Positions 21,865-32,599 of a stretch of 64,000 nucleotides of DNA are shown here, one piece after another. The translations under genes were made by a program, and so were the position numbers. The stretch's first letter is position 1. Each line of letters starts with the position of its first letter. Below the pieces are notes generated by a model. The model searched no databases and was not told the DNA's origin. It was given only the letters and a program-made list of their open reading frames with translations. Source of the stretch: Leptodactylus fallax (lineage: Eukaryota; Chordata; Amphibia; Anura; Leptodactylidae); contig CAMRHE010000018.1 of the NCBI GenBank assembly GCA_947044405.1, positions 6,085,501 through 6,149,500 on the forward strand, read 5' to 3'.

Positions 21865-22427
21865 TGTGGTAAAGTGTACGGCAAAGTCCTGGACGGGGTT
21901 TATATCTCGCCTGGTTTCCTCAGCCAGGTGAGAGAGAGGAAACCCAGGGTTTAGCTTGCTCTAGCAGACCATAGTCTGCTAGCGTTTTTCATTATAATAT
22001 ATGGGCTGGTTTTTGTGGACTGGAGGGCAGGATTGGTAGTGGGTACTCTCCAGTCCACACCCCAGTCCACTTTGGGATTTTCCTCCCCTAACCCCAGGTG
22101 AGGTTTCCTGTGGGTTTTTGATTGAGGAAGGAAGCTCAAACACAAAAGGTGAGCTCTGGTATACTGCAGGGGAGAGAAAGACCCAAACGCTCCTGGAGGT
22201 GAGCATTTTACACTGGACTGCTGCGCTCACTATGTTATGGTTACCTGCATGAGGACAGTGAGGTACGCTGTTGTTATCTAGCGCCGGACAGGCCTAGACA
22301 TTTATTTTGTTTGGACACTTTTGTTTTGTGCTGGAATTACCACAAATAAAGCTCTATCACCGTTTTAAGTAACCTGCTGTGTGTGAACTTGGTCATTGCC
22401 GCCCCACCGTGCGTGCTGATCCCTACA
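21865..22427 (+). repeat. 3' LTR of Gmr1-type gypsy
   Basis: It is 563 bp, from TGTGGTAAAG to CCCTACA, with about ten substitutions relative to the 5' LTR. Confidence 0.92.
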
Positions 22428-22578
22428 CAAGCTATGAATGACCTGTATTAGTCAATAGCAGTTCGCAGGTCCTTAAATATTCAGTCATATCACGTGTATC
22501 AGCCAATATAAGTTCACATTTAATTTATCAGGTTTCCATAACAACACAGCCATAAATAGACTGTACCTATACTGGACT

Positions 22579-23184
22579 CAGTGGCGTAACTAGCAATGGC
22601 TGGGCCCCAAGGCGAACATTTGACATGAGACCGGCATCCGCCCCCCCCCCCGCACAAACTGCATTACTGCACACACTATTAGGCCCCATAGTGGCCCTTG
22701 CACACAGTATTCTGCCTCATAGTGGCCCCTACACACAGTATCGTAGTGGCCCTTTCATATAGTATTATGCGCACTTCCCGCTACCTCTTCAATGTTGGAC
22801 CAGATGTCACGTGAGCCAGGCATGCATCTCGACTCATAATGACATCGGACTGACCCACCGACGTCTGGGACGTCACCAAGGAGGCCCAAAGCCTGCTGAA
22901 AAGACCCCAGAGTATAATGATAGCAGTGTTTGTGGGGTTCACGGCCCACAGGCCTTACTTACCGATCCCCGCTCCTGCTCACAGCCGCCTCTGCAGAAGG
23001 TGAAGCGCAGATGGCCGTGAGCAGGAGCGGGGATCGGTAAGTAAATAGGGCCCGTTACCTGCTGGTGTTACACCAGCAGGTAATGGACTATATAAAAAAA
23101 AAAACATCATGGGTCCTCCGGGCCCCTAATGCCCCAGGCCCTGTGGCAGCCGCTACCACTGCTACCACGGTATTTACGCCACTG
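22579..23184. mobile_element. hAT-like non-autonomous element nested in Helitron 2
   Basis: It is the same element as 15205-15814 at the same site, with the same ACTGGACT target at 22571-22578 and 23185-23192. It was therefore present before the Helitron unit was copied. Confidence 0.85.
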
Positions 23185-23703
23185 ACTGGACTGCCATACT
23201 GGATTTCAGCATTCTTATAAATTGAAATGTTTTTAAACTACTCATGCCTCCTGTAGCAAAATGCATGGCTGCTGCTCGAGCTAATGAAAACTCTCAGCAG
23301 ACCCAAGCCCATCTCCAATCTGAAAAGGTATGGCACAGACAACAGCGAGCTGCTGAAACAACCCAGCAGACCCAAGCCCGTCTCCAATCTGCATGCACAC
23401 AGCTGCACTCCATGTTTCCATAACAACCCAGCCATTTTTCTTCACTGCTGTGGGTAAGCTTTAAAGGGGCAGGGTGCTGTGGATGACACTGTTACACAAG
23501 GTCACATACACACAGCTTTAGTCCAGGTTTTCCATAACAACCGATCGCAGGTCTTTCACTGATATCCAAACTAAGATACACATGATCACATGACGCTTAT
23601 GGACCAATGGAAAATCACAGGTTCTTCAGTCTTGACATACACACAGTTTTACACCAGGTTTCCATTGCAACCAAGTTATTTATGACCTGTATCAGTCAAT
23701 AGC

Positions 23704-23951
23704 AAAAGTTCATTTTATTTCTCATTAATGTACACTCAGCACCTCATCTTGACAGAAAAAAAACAGAAATGTTGATATTTTTGCAAATTTATTAAAAAAG
23801 AAAAACTGAAATATCACATGGTCATAAGTATTCAGTAGTAGTCATAGGCATTAATGAGAAATAAAATGAACTTTTTTGCTTTTAGCAAATGGCTGCAATG
23901 AGACAAAGAGTGAAAAATTTAAAGGGGTCTGAATACTTTCCGTACCCACTG
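23704..23951 (+). mobile_element. Tc1/mariner-like fold-back fragment (right duplicate)
   Basis: It ends in the same 'GTACCCACTG' terminus followed by TA, as at position 224. Its left arm starts part-way (AAAGTTCATTTTATTTCTC) against truncated Helitron sequence, so 23703/23704 is a breakpoint. Confidence 0.75.
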
Positions 23952-26900
23952 TACATTCGTATATGTTCTTCCCCCTTTGAGGTCTATTTTGTTGGAGAAT
24001 CCTGTTAAATAGAGGTGCAGTTGTGAAGTATGTAGTTCCTATATCACTTCAATGGTAACCAGTAGTTTACAAAACCTTGTAGTGCATCTTCATATGTAAT
24101 ATTTTTAAAGCAAGCTACCAGTCATTGTAATGTATAAGGATAAAACAGTAATGGCACAGAGATATATAGAGATTAGTCTCTGTGCTGAACATTTAAGTAA
24201 GAAAAGAAAAGCAAAGCGTGACTCATGGTATGTGACATTTTAAAGGTTTGCAAAGAATAAACTCAGTGGGTAGAATATACGACTTAAATGAAATGAGCTG
24301 CAAATGTAAGTTATGGCATTTAAATACAATGCAATGAAAAAATAACAGAGGAAACACAAGACAGAGTGGAAGCCATAGACACTGCTGAGAAAAGAAATAT
24401 TAATACAAGGCTGTCCTAGTAAACCTTTCTACCATCTGCTATGTGCAAGTTTGAAATCTACCAAGACTTTACACTGCAATATTAATAATCTGAAGCAAAA
24501 AAAAAGATTATTCTATGAGATTATTCTGCTATAGTCATAGGAGTCCCAATATTGGAATGGAAACCATTGGCGGAAGGGTCCTGCTCAGGTGCAAAACACT
24601 GGGACACATTTACTAAGAGTGGTATTTTTTATGCCAGCCAATGTATAGGAAGTAGCTGGAGTGATGTGTACCAAATTTATTAAAAAACACACCTCTTATT
24701 AATTTTGGTAAATTCACGTTTAAATTTGTACCAAAATGTGCACTTCCTATTCTACATATGACACACGAAGCCACAAATATTACCTCTAAAATGTTGCATG
24801 GCATCATGATCAACGTTTTAACTATGTAGTTTATACCACAAACTATTACAAACTGCTTTATAAATGTAGGCCATTGTTCCTTTTTGGGGACTTTTTGTAA
24901 ATTTTATATAGCTTCTTTGCATTTCTGCACCTCATTTTTCCATTATTATAGTGGCTGTAACATGCCCAACATGATATGTGATCGCACTGGGTTGCTAATG
25001 TATTAAGCATGGTAACAGGGTATGGATCTTTCCCCGTGTCACTATCCCCAGAGTATTAGTAAGAGCTGGTGCATACAAACATGGAGGTTATCAAGCCAAG
25101 GGCACCAAGATACAGGTAGCTGGCAATATTCAGATAGTGCATGGATCAAAGCATGAAGAATTCTGTCATAAGTGGTAGACAGGCACAGGTCAGGATGGGC
25201 ATGTAACAGACAACAAGATGAGTTCAAGATCAAAAGATGAGATGATACCAAAGAGAACTGGAATAAATACACCTTTGCACAGAGAGGAACCAAAAGGATC
25301 TTGTTGCTAAAGCACAGATAATAGAAGCAAGAATCCTTAAAGGGGTAGGGCAGGACTACAAAATTATTTGCTGTATCCTCATCACAACTCCCCAAGCACA
25401 GCGAATGAGACAGAGCTGCAGCATGTAATATTGAAGGACCGTTCCCAAAGTGTAGAGGGATGAGATCAGCGCTTACTCCAATCCAGTCAAACAGGTTCCT
25501 TTATTGAATACCAACACAGATGCGTTTCGGAGCACCTGCCCCTTCTTCAAGTGCATACAGAGCTGCAGTATGGTCAGGTAACCAATGGACATGGTGTCAC
25601 TGGCCTGAGAAGAGGAAGTGGAGCTCAATATAACAGTCCCAGACAAGCCCTTGAAGAAGGGCAGTGTCGGACTGGGATGATTCTAGGAGCCCACCGCCAG
25701 GACCCCTGCAGATCAGCGGTACTGAGACAGGGAAGCTAAATGTAATAACATGTCTGGAGCCATGCTGCTCACCCGCCATACAATGTGCACCACTGCACTA
25801 CCTAAACCTACTGGCATACCCTTTATGGCAAGTCAACAGCGTGGCTTCTAGAATTGTTACCATTACCTGTAGCCGCTCTGTCCTGATCTGCAGAGGTCCT
25901 GGCTGTTGTATGCCTGCAGATGTAATATTGATGGCCTATCCTACAGACAGGCCAACAATATAAGAAAGAAGGATAAATCCTTTAAAGAGGTTGTCCAGGA
26001 ATTGGAGCAACCTATGTGCAAGGCGGGAGGTGTAAAATAAAAAATAAATAAATAAAAAAGCATACTCACCTGTCCCTGGTGCTCTGTTGTCTGCTGCCAG
26101 TGTCCATTCAGTCTCATGCCAGCGCCTCCTTGCTGGGAGTCCTGCACCTCATGTGACCACTAAGACCAATTAGGTACAGGATTTCCAGAAATGAGGCCGA
26201 ACAGACACAGGCAGGGGACAACGGGATGCTGGAGACAGGTGAGTATGCTTTTTTTAAAAAAAAAAAATTATTTTTACACTTCCCTGGCCGCCACAGTGGT
26301 CGCTCCAGTTTATGAACAACCTCTTTTAAGGGGTTATCTGAACCAAATTTTTTTATGGCCACTTCACTGGTCCCCCCCCCCCATACAGTGGCTTCTTCAC
26401 TGGTCCCCCATACTGTTTTGGGAACAGTGATGGAGCCATTATATTGTGTGGGGACAGTGATGGGGGTTAACATCCTGTGGGGGGACATTAAACTGTGTGG
26501 GACATATTAAAGAGGTTGTCCAGGGTTAATCTTTTTTATGTTCTATGCTCAGGATAGGCCATAAATACCTGATCGGTAGGGGGCTGACACACGGTCCCAT
26601 CAGCTGTATAGAGCCACTTCCGGCGCCCGTTCTGTACACAACGCTGGAAACAGAAAGCTCCATCTGCTGTATAGCAACCCGGCGCCTTCACTGTAGCTTA
26701 GCTCCTACTGACTTCAATAAGTGCTGAGATGCAGTGAAGGTGCCCAGCTAATATACAGTGGACAGAGCTTTCTGCTTCTGGCCCTGTATTGTGTACAGGA
26801 CGGGCACCACAAGTGGTTCCGTACAGCTGATTGGTCTGGGGTCGGCCCCCTACAGATCACATATTTATGGCCTATCCTGAGGATAAACCATAACAAATTA

Positions 26901-26961
26901 TGCCTGGACAACCCCTTTAATATACCCCCTAATGCGCCAAACTTTAAAGAGGTTGTCTAGT
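23729..26961 (+). repeat. Segmental duplication, right copy (3.2 kb)
   Basis: It is the partner of 1-3233 in direct orientation, about 23.7 kb away. Unlike the left copy it continues into the right half of the hAT element at 26962-28036. Unrecognised AT-rich DNA at 23957-25508 matches 230-1780. Confidence 0.95.
25514..25554 (-). ncRNA. Degraded Penelope-type hammerhead-like motif (right duplicate)
   Basis: It is identical in layout to 1785-1825: TTGAAGA, hairpin, GAAAC on the minus strand. The first core C is lost, so it is probably inactive. Confidence 0.35.
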
Positions 26962-28036
26962 ATAATTTTTTTTTCTTTTTCATGATTAGTCCAGGGGAGG
27001 TGAACCCCCCCAACAAAAACATACTCACCTGTCCCCGATGCTCTGGTCCTGCAGCTCCGCTGTCTTCTTTTGCCGGGAAGTCCTCACTGGCTGTGACGTC
27101 CCAGGTCCCTTCCCTTAGGCTGTTGATTGGCCTCAGGGGTCACGTGATGTCACAGGTAGTCACGTGCAGAGGGAACTTCAGCTGGAAGAAAACAGAGATG
27201 CAGGACCAAACTGCGCTTGGAGACACTGGGGACAGGGAGAAAAGGTTTTGTTTTTTTTTTTCACCTGCCCCAGCATTATTAAAAAAAATAATAAAAAATG
27301 TTACCCCTTTAAGGTCCCCATACAGTATAGGGGAACCAGTGAAGGGACCACTGTATGGAGGGTGGGATAGTGAAGGGGCCATTGTATGGGGGGGAATAGT
27401 GAAGGGGCCACTGTATGGGGGGGAATAGTGAAGGGACCACTGTATGGGGGGGAATAGTGAAGGGCCACTGTCCCCCCTATAGTAGATTGTGTGATTACTT
27501 ACCTGTCTGCTCCCTGGTCCCGCTCCTTCTTGCTCTGGGTGCACTGATGAGAAGGAAGGAAGAAGCAAGAGGCGCTGGAGAGCAGGTAAGTATCGGAGCA
27601 TAGCTTGTAGGCCACAGGATCAATGAGGCCTGTAGCCTACAAGCCTGTGAGTGGTAGAGAAGGAAACCTGTGGCTTTCTGCTCTATTAGTAGCATAACCG
27701 GGTCGGCGGCACCACTTCTCCACAGTTTTGCTATCCGGTTCTTAAAACCGGATCACAAAACTGGGGAGAAATTGGCTTCATCACTTACCTCTCCCTGCTC
27801 CTGCTCGCAGCCGCTCCTCTTCTCATTTCAGCCTGGACCCTGTGGGCCGCAATGACGTAATGCAAGGCGTACAGGGGGGCCCCCTGGCAAGGAGCGGGGA
27901 GAGGTAAGTGAATAGGGACTGTTACCGCACCTCCACTGCTTATTATAAAAAAGCAGTGGGGGTCCGTGAGAGCCCCCTATGGGCACAGGGCTCACCGGGG
28001 AATTCACCGGTCCCCCAGTGGGTCAGTCCGACTCTG
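25662..28036. mobile_element. Composite hAT-like element, complete
   Basis: It starts CAGTGTCGGACTGG and ends CAGTCCGACTCTG, with the 8-bp target AAGAAGGG at 25654-25661 and 28037-28044. The interior holds two TTAA-type MITEs (about 25995-26325 and 26511-26916), a further MITE-like block from 26946, a minisatellite at about 27340-27470, and a C/G-rich right end. No transposase is recognised; frames up to 153 codons inside are repeat-derived. Confidence 0.75.
27340..27472 (+). repeat. Minisatellite, about four units of 31-33 bp
   Basis: The unit is 'GTGAAGGGACCACTGTATGG' followed by a G-run and 'AATA'. It creates apparent repetitive open frames on both strands that are not genes. Confidence 0.85.
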
Positions 28037-28044
28037 AAGAAGGG

Positions 28045-28755
28045 GGCGCTTGGGCATTGGCTGGATTCAGATGTGGTTAACACAGACTGGCCCTTCAAAA
28101 GACTGTGAGCAGACCCATATGCGTGAACCATCCATTTGATGTGGATTTTAGTGCACTCACAAAAGTCCTATTGTTTTCAAAGAAACATCCTACCCTACAG
28201 CGCCAAAATCACAGCTAGTAGACCCCGCACTGCTTAGAGCCATTGAATGGGGCTGATCAGCATGTTGACCCTTGGCAGAAGCAGCAACTTAACTGTTTTT
28301 ATGTGGACTGTGGCGCAGAAAACTCTGAGCAAAGATCCCCTAATTTTTTTCTGTTAAATGGTGTACAGTTACCTGGTTTGGTATCATAATCCTTGGAGTC
28401 CATTACTTTTGTGCTCCATACCTAGTGCCCTGTGTCCTATTACCCTACTTCTTTAGCTAATTAGTCATTCTCCAGCAGTTTGGTGCCCAGTCACTGGTGG
28501 TCAGTAGTTGAAGTCCAAGTTCTCATAAGTAACCACTTATCTATCAGCTTATTCATTGTTGGAGGTTCCTAGGGCTATCCAGTGAAATTGATTTTGGGAG
28601 CCCCTTGTACAAATTCATGCAAAGATTACCTGACCCCTATATGCAATTTCCTGGTTGGCACACTCTCCATACAATTAAATGGATAAGTAGCTGCATTTAA
28701 GTGGTAGGTAGAAAATTGCGCTGACATGCAGTTTTACCACAGAATGGTGTAAACT
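28045..28755. other. Unrecognised intergenic sequence
   Basis: I see no gene, RNA gene or recognisable repeat apart from ordinary AT-rich DNA. Confidence 0.4.
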
Positions 28756-28756
28756 A

Positions 28757-28835
28757 TCAATTCAAGTTATTTCTGTGACCATTGTGGGTTTTTCTTTCAT
28801 TAAACGAGGGGTACCAACAATTTTGTCCACACGTG
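28757..28835 (+). mobile_element. Tc1/mariner terminal repeat fragment
   Basis: It contains 'CCATTGTGGGTTTTTCTTTC' followed by 'GGTACCAACAATTTTGTCCA' and CACGTG, then TA. It matches the right end of the Tc1 element at 48003-48893. Only the terminal 80 bp or so remain. Confidence 0.7.
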
Positions 28836-29093
28836 TAAATAAATAATAATAAATAGCCAGTTTACTATATGGACACATTGGGGACCTTTATGAAAACTAG
28901 CATTATGAACTGGCACAGAAATAAAAAAAGTCATTTTTTTACACAAAAATCCAATTTGAGCAAAAAAGTTTGCAACTTTAAACTGGAGTACAAGGCACAA
29001 TAAATCTGCCCATTGCCCGAGTGATATACTGCCTCTATATATATAGTGCAGTGAGTGTATAGTGCTTGTACAGAAGTTAAGATGGGGTACATG

Positions 29094-30476
29094 GGCAGAG
29101 ATGAACCTAGCCTCTTTGCTGCTGAGGCGAACTATAGAAAGACAACCACCCCCCAAAAAATTTTGAGTTTACACACTGCTAGCATCACACAATAAGGTAT
29201 AAAACCACAATCACAACTTTGAGTCAAACACTGCACAATATTGTGGTCATGGCACACTAGTTGTCATAACGCAACTCCTTTCATCAACATTAGTGAAAGA
29301 GTTGCAGGGCAATCTGACAATCTGTGGTTGCAAGACGGGGTCCCCCTAATTAACATTTTAGACCACGTCCCCCCATTTGCAGATCAAAAAAATCCTATTA
29401 TTTGGCCCACACACAATATGCACCCCCTTTACTGGCCCCCCACAGTATATTACCTCTTTAACTGATCCCCACACTGTATAATGCCCCCTTTACTGGCCTC
29501 CAACAGTATAACACTGCCTTTATTTACCCCACATATTATATTGTCCATTTAAAGGCCCCAACATGTAATACTGCCCTCTTGTTTTGGCCCCCACACAGTA
29601 TATTTTCCATTTTTAGGTCCCCATACATAATATTGACATCTTCTTTTTGGGCCCCCCCATAGTATATTGCCTCTTTTCTGTTAGATAGAGATGAACAAAA
29701 TGATTCAAATCAAACTGGACTTCACCTGAATTTTCCAAAAGTTTGTGGCTCAGCTCGAACATGAAACTTTTGGAGTTCATCACCCACAAAACACTGTTAT
29801 ACTCTAGGGTCTCCTCATACCTCAGAGTATAAGTGGAGGCCCAGGAGAGATGAAAAAAAATAGCAAATGGTTATACTCACCTTGCCTCACTTCATCTGGG
29901 GATCCTCACAGCATTAGACAGTACCCTGTCCTCTTCAGGCCTCTTCCAGCCTCTGGCTGACGTCACGCGTTCTGGGGGTCATTGCTGAGATGTGTGATTG
30001 GATCTCGGCAATCATGTGGGACATGTCAAAGTCATGAAGCTGGCACGCTTCATGTGACCATTGAGGCCCAATCATAGGCCTTAATGGCAACCCCCAGGAA
30101 GCATGAAAGCATCCAGAGGCCGGATGAGGCCTGAAGAGGACACCGGGGGAAAATGAGGATGCCCAGGAGATGTGAGTATAACTATTTCTTATTTTTACTC
30201 ACATACATTACCTATTAAATTATTCCAACAGGGACTGGCCGATATTTTACTCATCCCCGCTAATGTCTAGTCCAGCCTCTGCTTCTGCCTCCAGTGCTGA
30301 CGAATGCCAAGACCTAAAGTGCAGCACCCTCTGGAGGAAGAAGATCAGAGGCCGGATTGCACAGGAGCAGGGATTGGTGAGTAAAATAGGTAACAGTCAG
30401 ATAAAAAATGCCAGCTGTTACTTATTATATAACAGGAGGCGCCACCTTAGGCAACCACCTCTGTTAAGATAACGAT
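29094..30476. mobile_element. hAT-like non-autonomous element (related to 12923-13872)
   Basis: The left end 'CAGAGATGAACCTAGCCTCT' plus 'GCTGAGGCGAACTATAGAAA' is the reverse complement of the right end of the element at 12923-13872. The right end near 30470 ('GGCAACCACCTCTG') resembles its left end. No matching target duplication was found, so the exact limits are uncertain. Bases 29390-29680 are a degenerate minisatellite of about 38 bp ('TGGCCCCCACACAGTATA' type). Confidence 0.55.
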
Positions 30477-30479
30477 GCA

Positions 30480-32005
30480 GGGCCACAATAACTAGGTAGT
30501 AATGCACGAGTCTACAGGAGAGTAGCAGCAGAAATGGGCTGATAAATGCGAGCAGTAGAAATTGCTACTTAAAAGCAATACCCTTCTGCGAGCCAAGACC
30601 GGCCCCAGATGCCTTCACCAGAGCTCCTTGCAAGAAGAGTTGGATTTTCGCTGAATATGAAGACCGGAATTGTCAGCAGAACAGAAAGTGTATCACAAAT
30701 AAATGTGCCGCAACCTAGAGGAAACCAGAGAATGGGAGTAGTAGTGGCGGATGCTGTGCCACCTAGCAGGCCAAGCACGCTCCCCAACCGCTCCAGCCCC
30801 ACTCCTAGGCCGGACAAAGTCGAGGGGGGTCCTGCAGCACTACCAGATGGTGGTGGTGGTAGTAGTTCTTTCCCTCGGGGTACTTCCAGAGGGGACCTCT
30901 CCTCCCTGAGCCGGGGTGGTGGTGTTCGGAAGGGCCCTGTTGGTAATGCAGGCACGATTCAGGATTCAGCGATGCAGGCAAACCAAACAGCCGTTTATTA
31001 GGCAACTGGAACAGTAAGACAACAGCAGCTTCCAGATGGGGGTAGTAGTCTTACAGTGTCCAACCCCCAGCCTTGGTTCTAGGAGGGTGCCCAAAGATGA
31101 TAACGGCTCCACAGGATGGCTTTCCTCTACTCCTCCTCTCTGACTCTCCCAGTCAGGTACACTGGGGATGGAGTTACAGGGAGCCTTGACAGGGATCTGG
31201 TTACCTGATGCTAGGCCCGAGTGCGACTCTCCTGTCAGGGTCCTCTCCTGCTCCTCCTGGCATGGCACCAAATGAATCCAGCAGCTTGGATAGCTTTACT
31301 CCCTTGCTCTGGGCTGTCTTCAGAAGAGCCTGGGGCTGATGATTTCCCTCCTGGGGCTGTGAAAGCGGCGGTTGGCCTTCAGTCCAGAGGCTGATGGCAG
31401 GTCAGCTCTGCACACCTAGTCTGGCTCACAGCATGCACTGAACTAACTTGACCAACCGTCGCTGAGGAGATATCATCTCCCTACAACCCCGCCCAGTGTC
31501 CTATGATAGGCCAGGGCTGAACCAAGGCTAGGTTTTGAACACTGGAGGGGGGAAAATACAAGGTAAGCTGCACAACAATGACACTTAACATGGAACAGAA
31601 CATACAAACATGAAACCCAGAGACACAATGACAAACACACAAAAGCAGTAGCCCTCTGGGATGCTGCAAATGCACTGCAGCAGAAACCAAATGCCAAGTC
31701 CACACACTACTCACAGGAGCAAAGATCAAAAAATGGTCGACAATCACAGGTCAGCAGCTGAAGAGGACAACGAGAAACCAAATCACGAGGCGAAGACAGG
31801 TCCAGAAAACAAAGCCAATAGTCAAATCCAATCAGGAATGCCAGAACAAAATCGTAAGACAAAAGAGAAACATAGCCAGAGGTCAGAACAAGTGTAATCA
31901 AAGCTAGGTCAGGAATCAAACTGGAGTATAACGAGGATTTACCAGCAACCAGAGTAAGGAGGGAGTGATTTATAAAGGCCTGCTCAAGCCTTGATTGATT
32001 AAGGT
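30480..32005 (-). other. Unclassified sequence, possibly an old LTR on the minus strand
   Basis: Minus-strand AATAAA (30994-30999) and TATA-like 'CTTTATAAATC' (about 31970-31980) hint at a promoter/polyadenylation arrangement of an LTR or retroelement. I see no protease, reverse transcriptase or other domain. Frames of 101-130 codons, rich in Gly/Ser/Pro, have no recognisable motif. This is a guess from composition. Confidence 0.2.
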
Positions 32006-32046
32006 CTAGGACAGGAAGCTTCCCTATGTTGTTGTGGCAACCTTAA

Positions 32047-32536
32047 AGGGGTAGTCCCATGAACATAACCTTTTTTAAATTTGTAGATAATAAAAAGTTT
32101 AACATTTTTGCAAATATAAGTAATTAAACATTTTGCAGAGTTTTAAAAATTTTCTCTAATATCTTGTGTTCACAGTCTTGTTGTCATGATCGGTTGCTAA
32201 TGGATACGACCATGAATGCAGGACCTTTCTAAGGTCAGAAAATAAGCAATGATGTCGTTACTGTGACCGGGTTATCTCCTCATACATGTAGTCTCCCTGC
32301 CTGATAACCTACCCACAATAAGAAAATCATTGCTGGGTTTGTGACAAGACCATAGAAAGTTTCTGCATTCATGGTCGTATCCATTGGCAACCGACCAAGA
32401 CAACAGACTGTCACCACAAAGATAGTTAGAGAAAATCTTTAAAACTCTGCAGAATGTTTAACTACTTATATTTGCAAAAATTTTTAACTTTTAATTATCG
32501 ACAAATATAGAAATGTTTATTCATAGGAATACCCCT
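32047..32536. mobile_element. Palindromic MITE with TTAA target, 490 bp
   Basis: The ends AGGGGTAGTCCCATG and CATAGGAATACCCCT are inverted repeats flanked by TTAA (32043-32046 and 32537-32540). The two halves are complementary over nearly the whole length. It is the same family as 4636-4943. The host sequence 'GGAAGCTTCCCTATGTTG' is present on both sides (about 32016 and 32569). Confidence 0.75.
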
Positions 32537-32599
32537 TTAAAGAAGCATCAACAAATCCTAACAGGAAGCTTCCCTATGTTGACACAGCAACCTTAAAGC

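Larger units (their letters stand above)
16878..22427 (+). mobile_element. Gmr1-type Ty3/gypsy LTR retrotransposon
   Basis: It has two 563-bp LTRs, a 4-bp target duplication CAAG (16874-16877 and 22428-22431), and an uninterrupted site at 15104-15107 in Helitron 1. Pol order is protease-integrase-reverse transcriptase-RNase H, the arrangement described for the deuterostome Gmr1 group. The LTRs differ at about ten positions, so the insertion is fairly young. There is no envelope frame. Two lesions are seen in pol: an in-frame stop at 20992-20994 and a one-base frameshift near 21246-21249. Confidence 0.93.
16569..23703 (+). mobile_element. Helitron-like element 2, split by gypsy and 3'-truncated
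   Basis: It begins with the same TCTCTTATATATATAAAAAT immediately after the CTAG of element 1, so the two are head-to-tail. It is interrupted by the gypsy insertion 16878-22427 and resumes at 22428. It stops near 23703, at the point equivalent to about 16350 in element 1, so roughly 220 bp including the terminal hairpin and CTAG are missing. The break coincides with the left edge of the duplicated block. Confidence 0.8.

Noticed and set aside
21841..22427. Envelope gene in the gypsy elements
   Set aside because: In both elements pol runs almost to the polypurine tract and 3' LTR, leaving no room for an envelope frame.
27140..27601. 148- and 153-codon frames on both strands
   Set aside because: They are generated by the 31-33 bp minisatellite, whose unit length allows repeated open translation; opposite-strand frames coexist over the same repeats.
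30569..31001. 128- and 130-codon overlapping frames on opposite strands, Pro/Gly/Ser-rich
   Set aside because: No motif, no partner exons and mirror-image frames suggest GC-rich chance openness rather than a gene.
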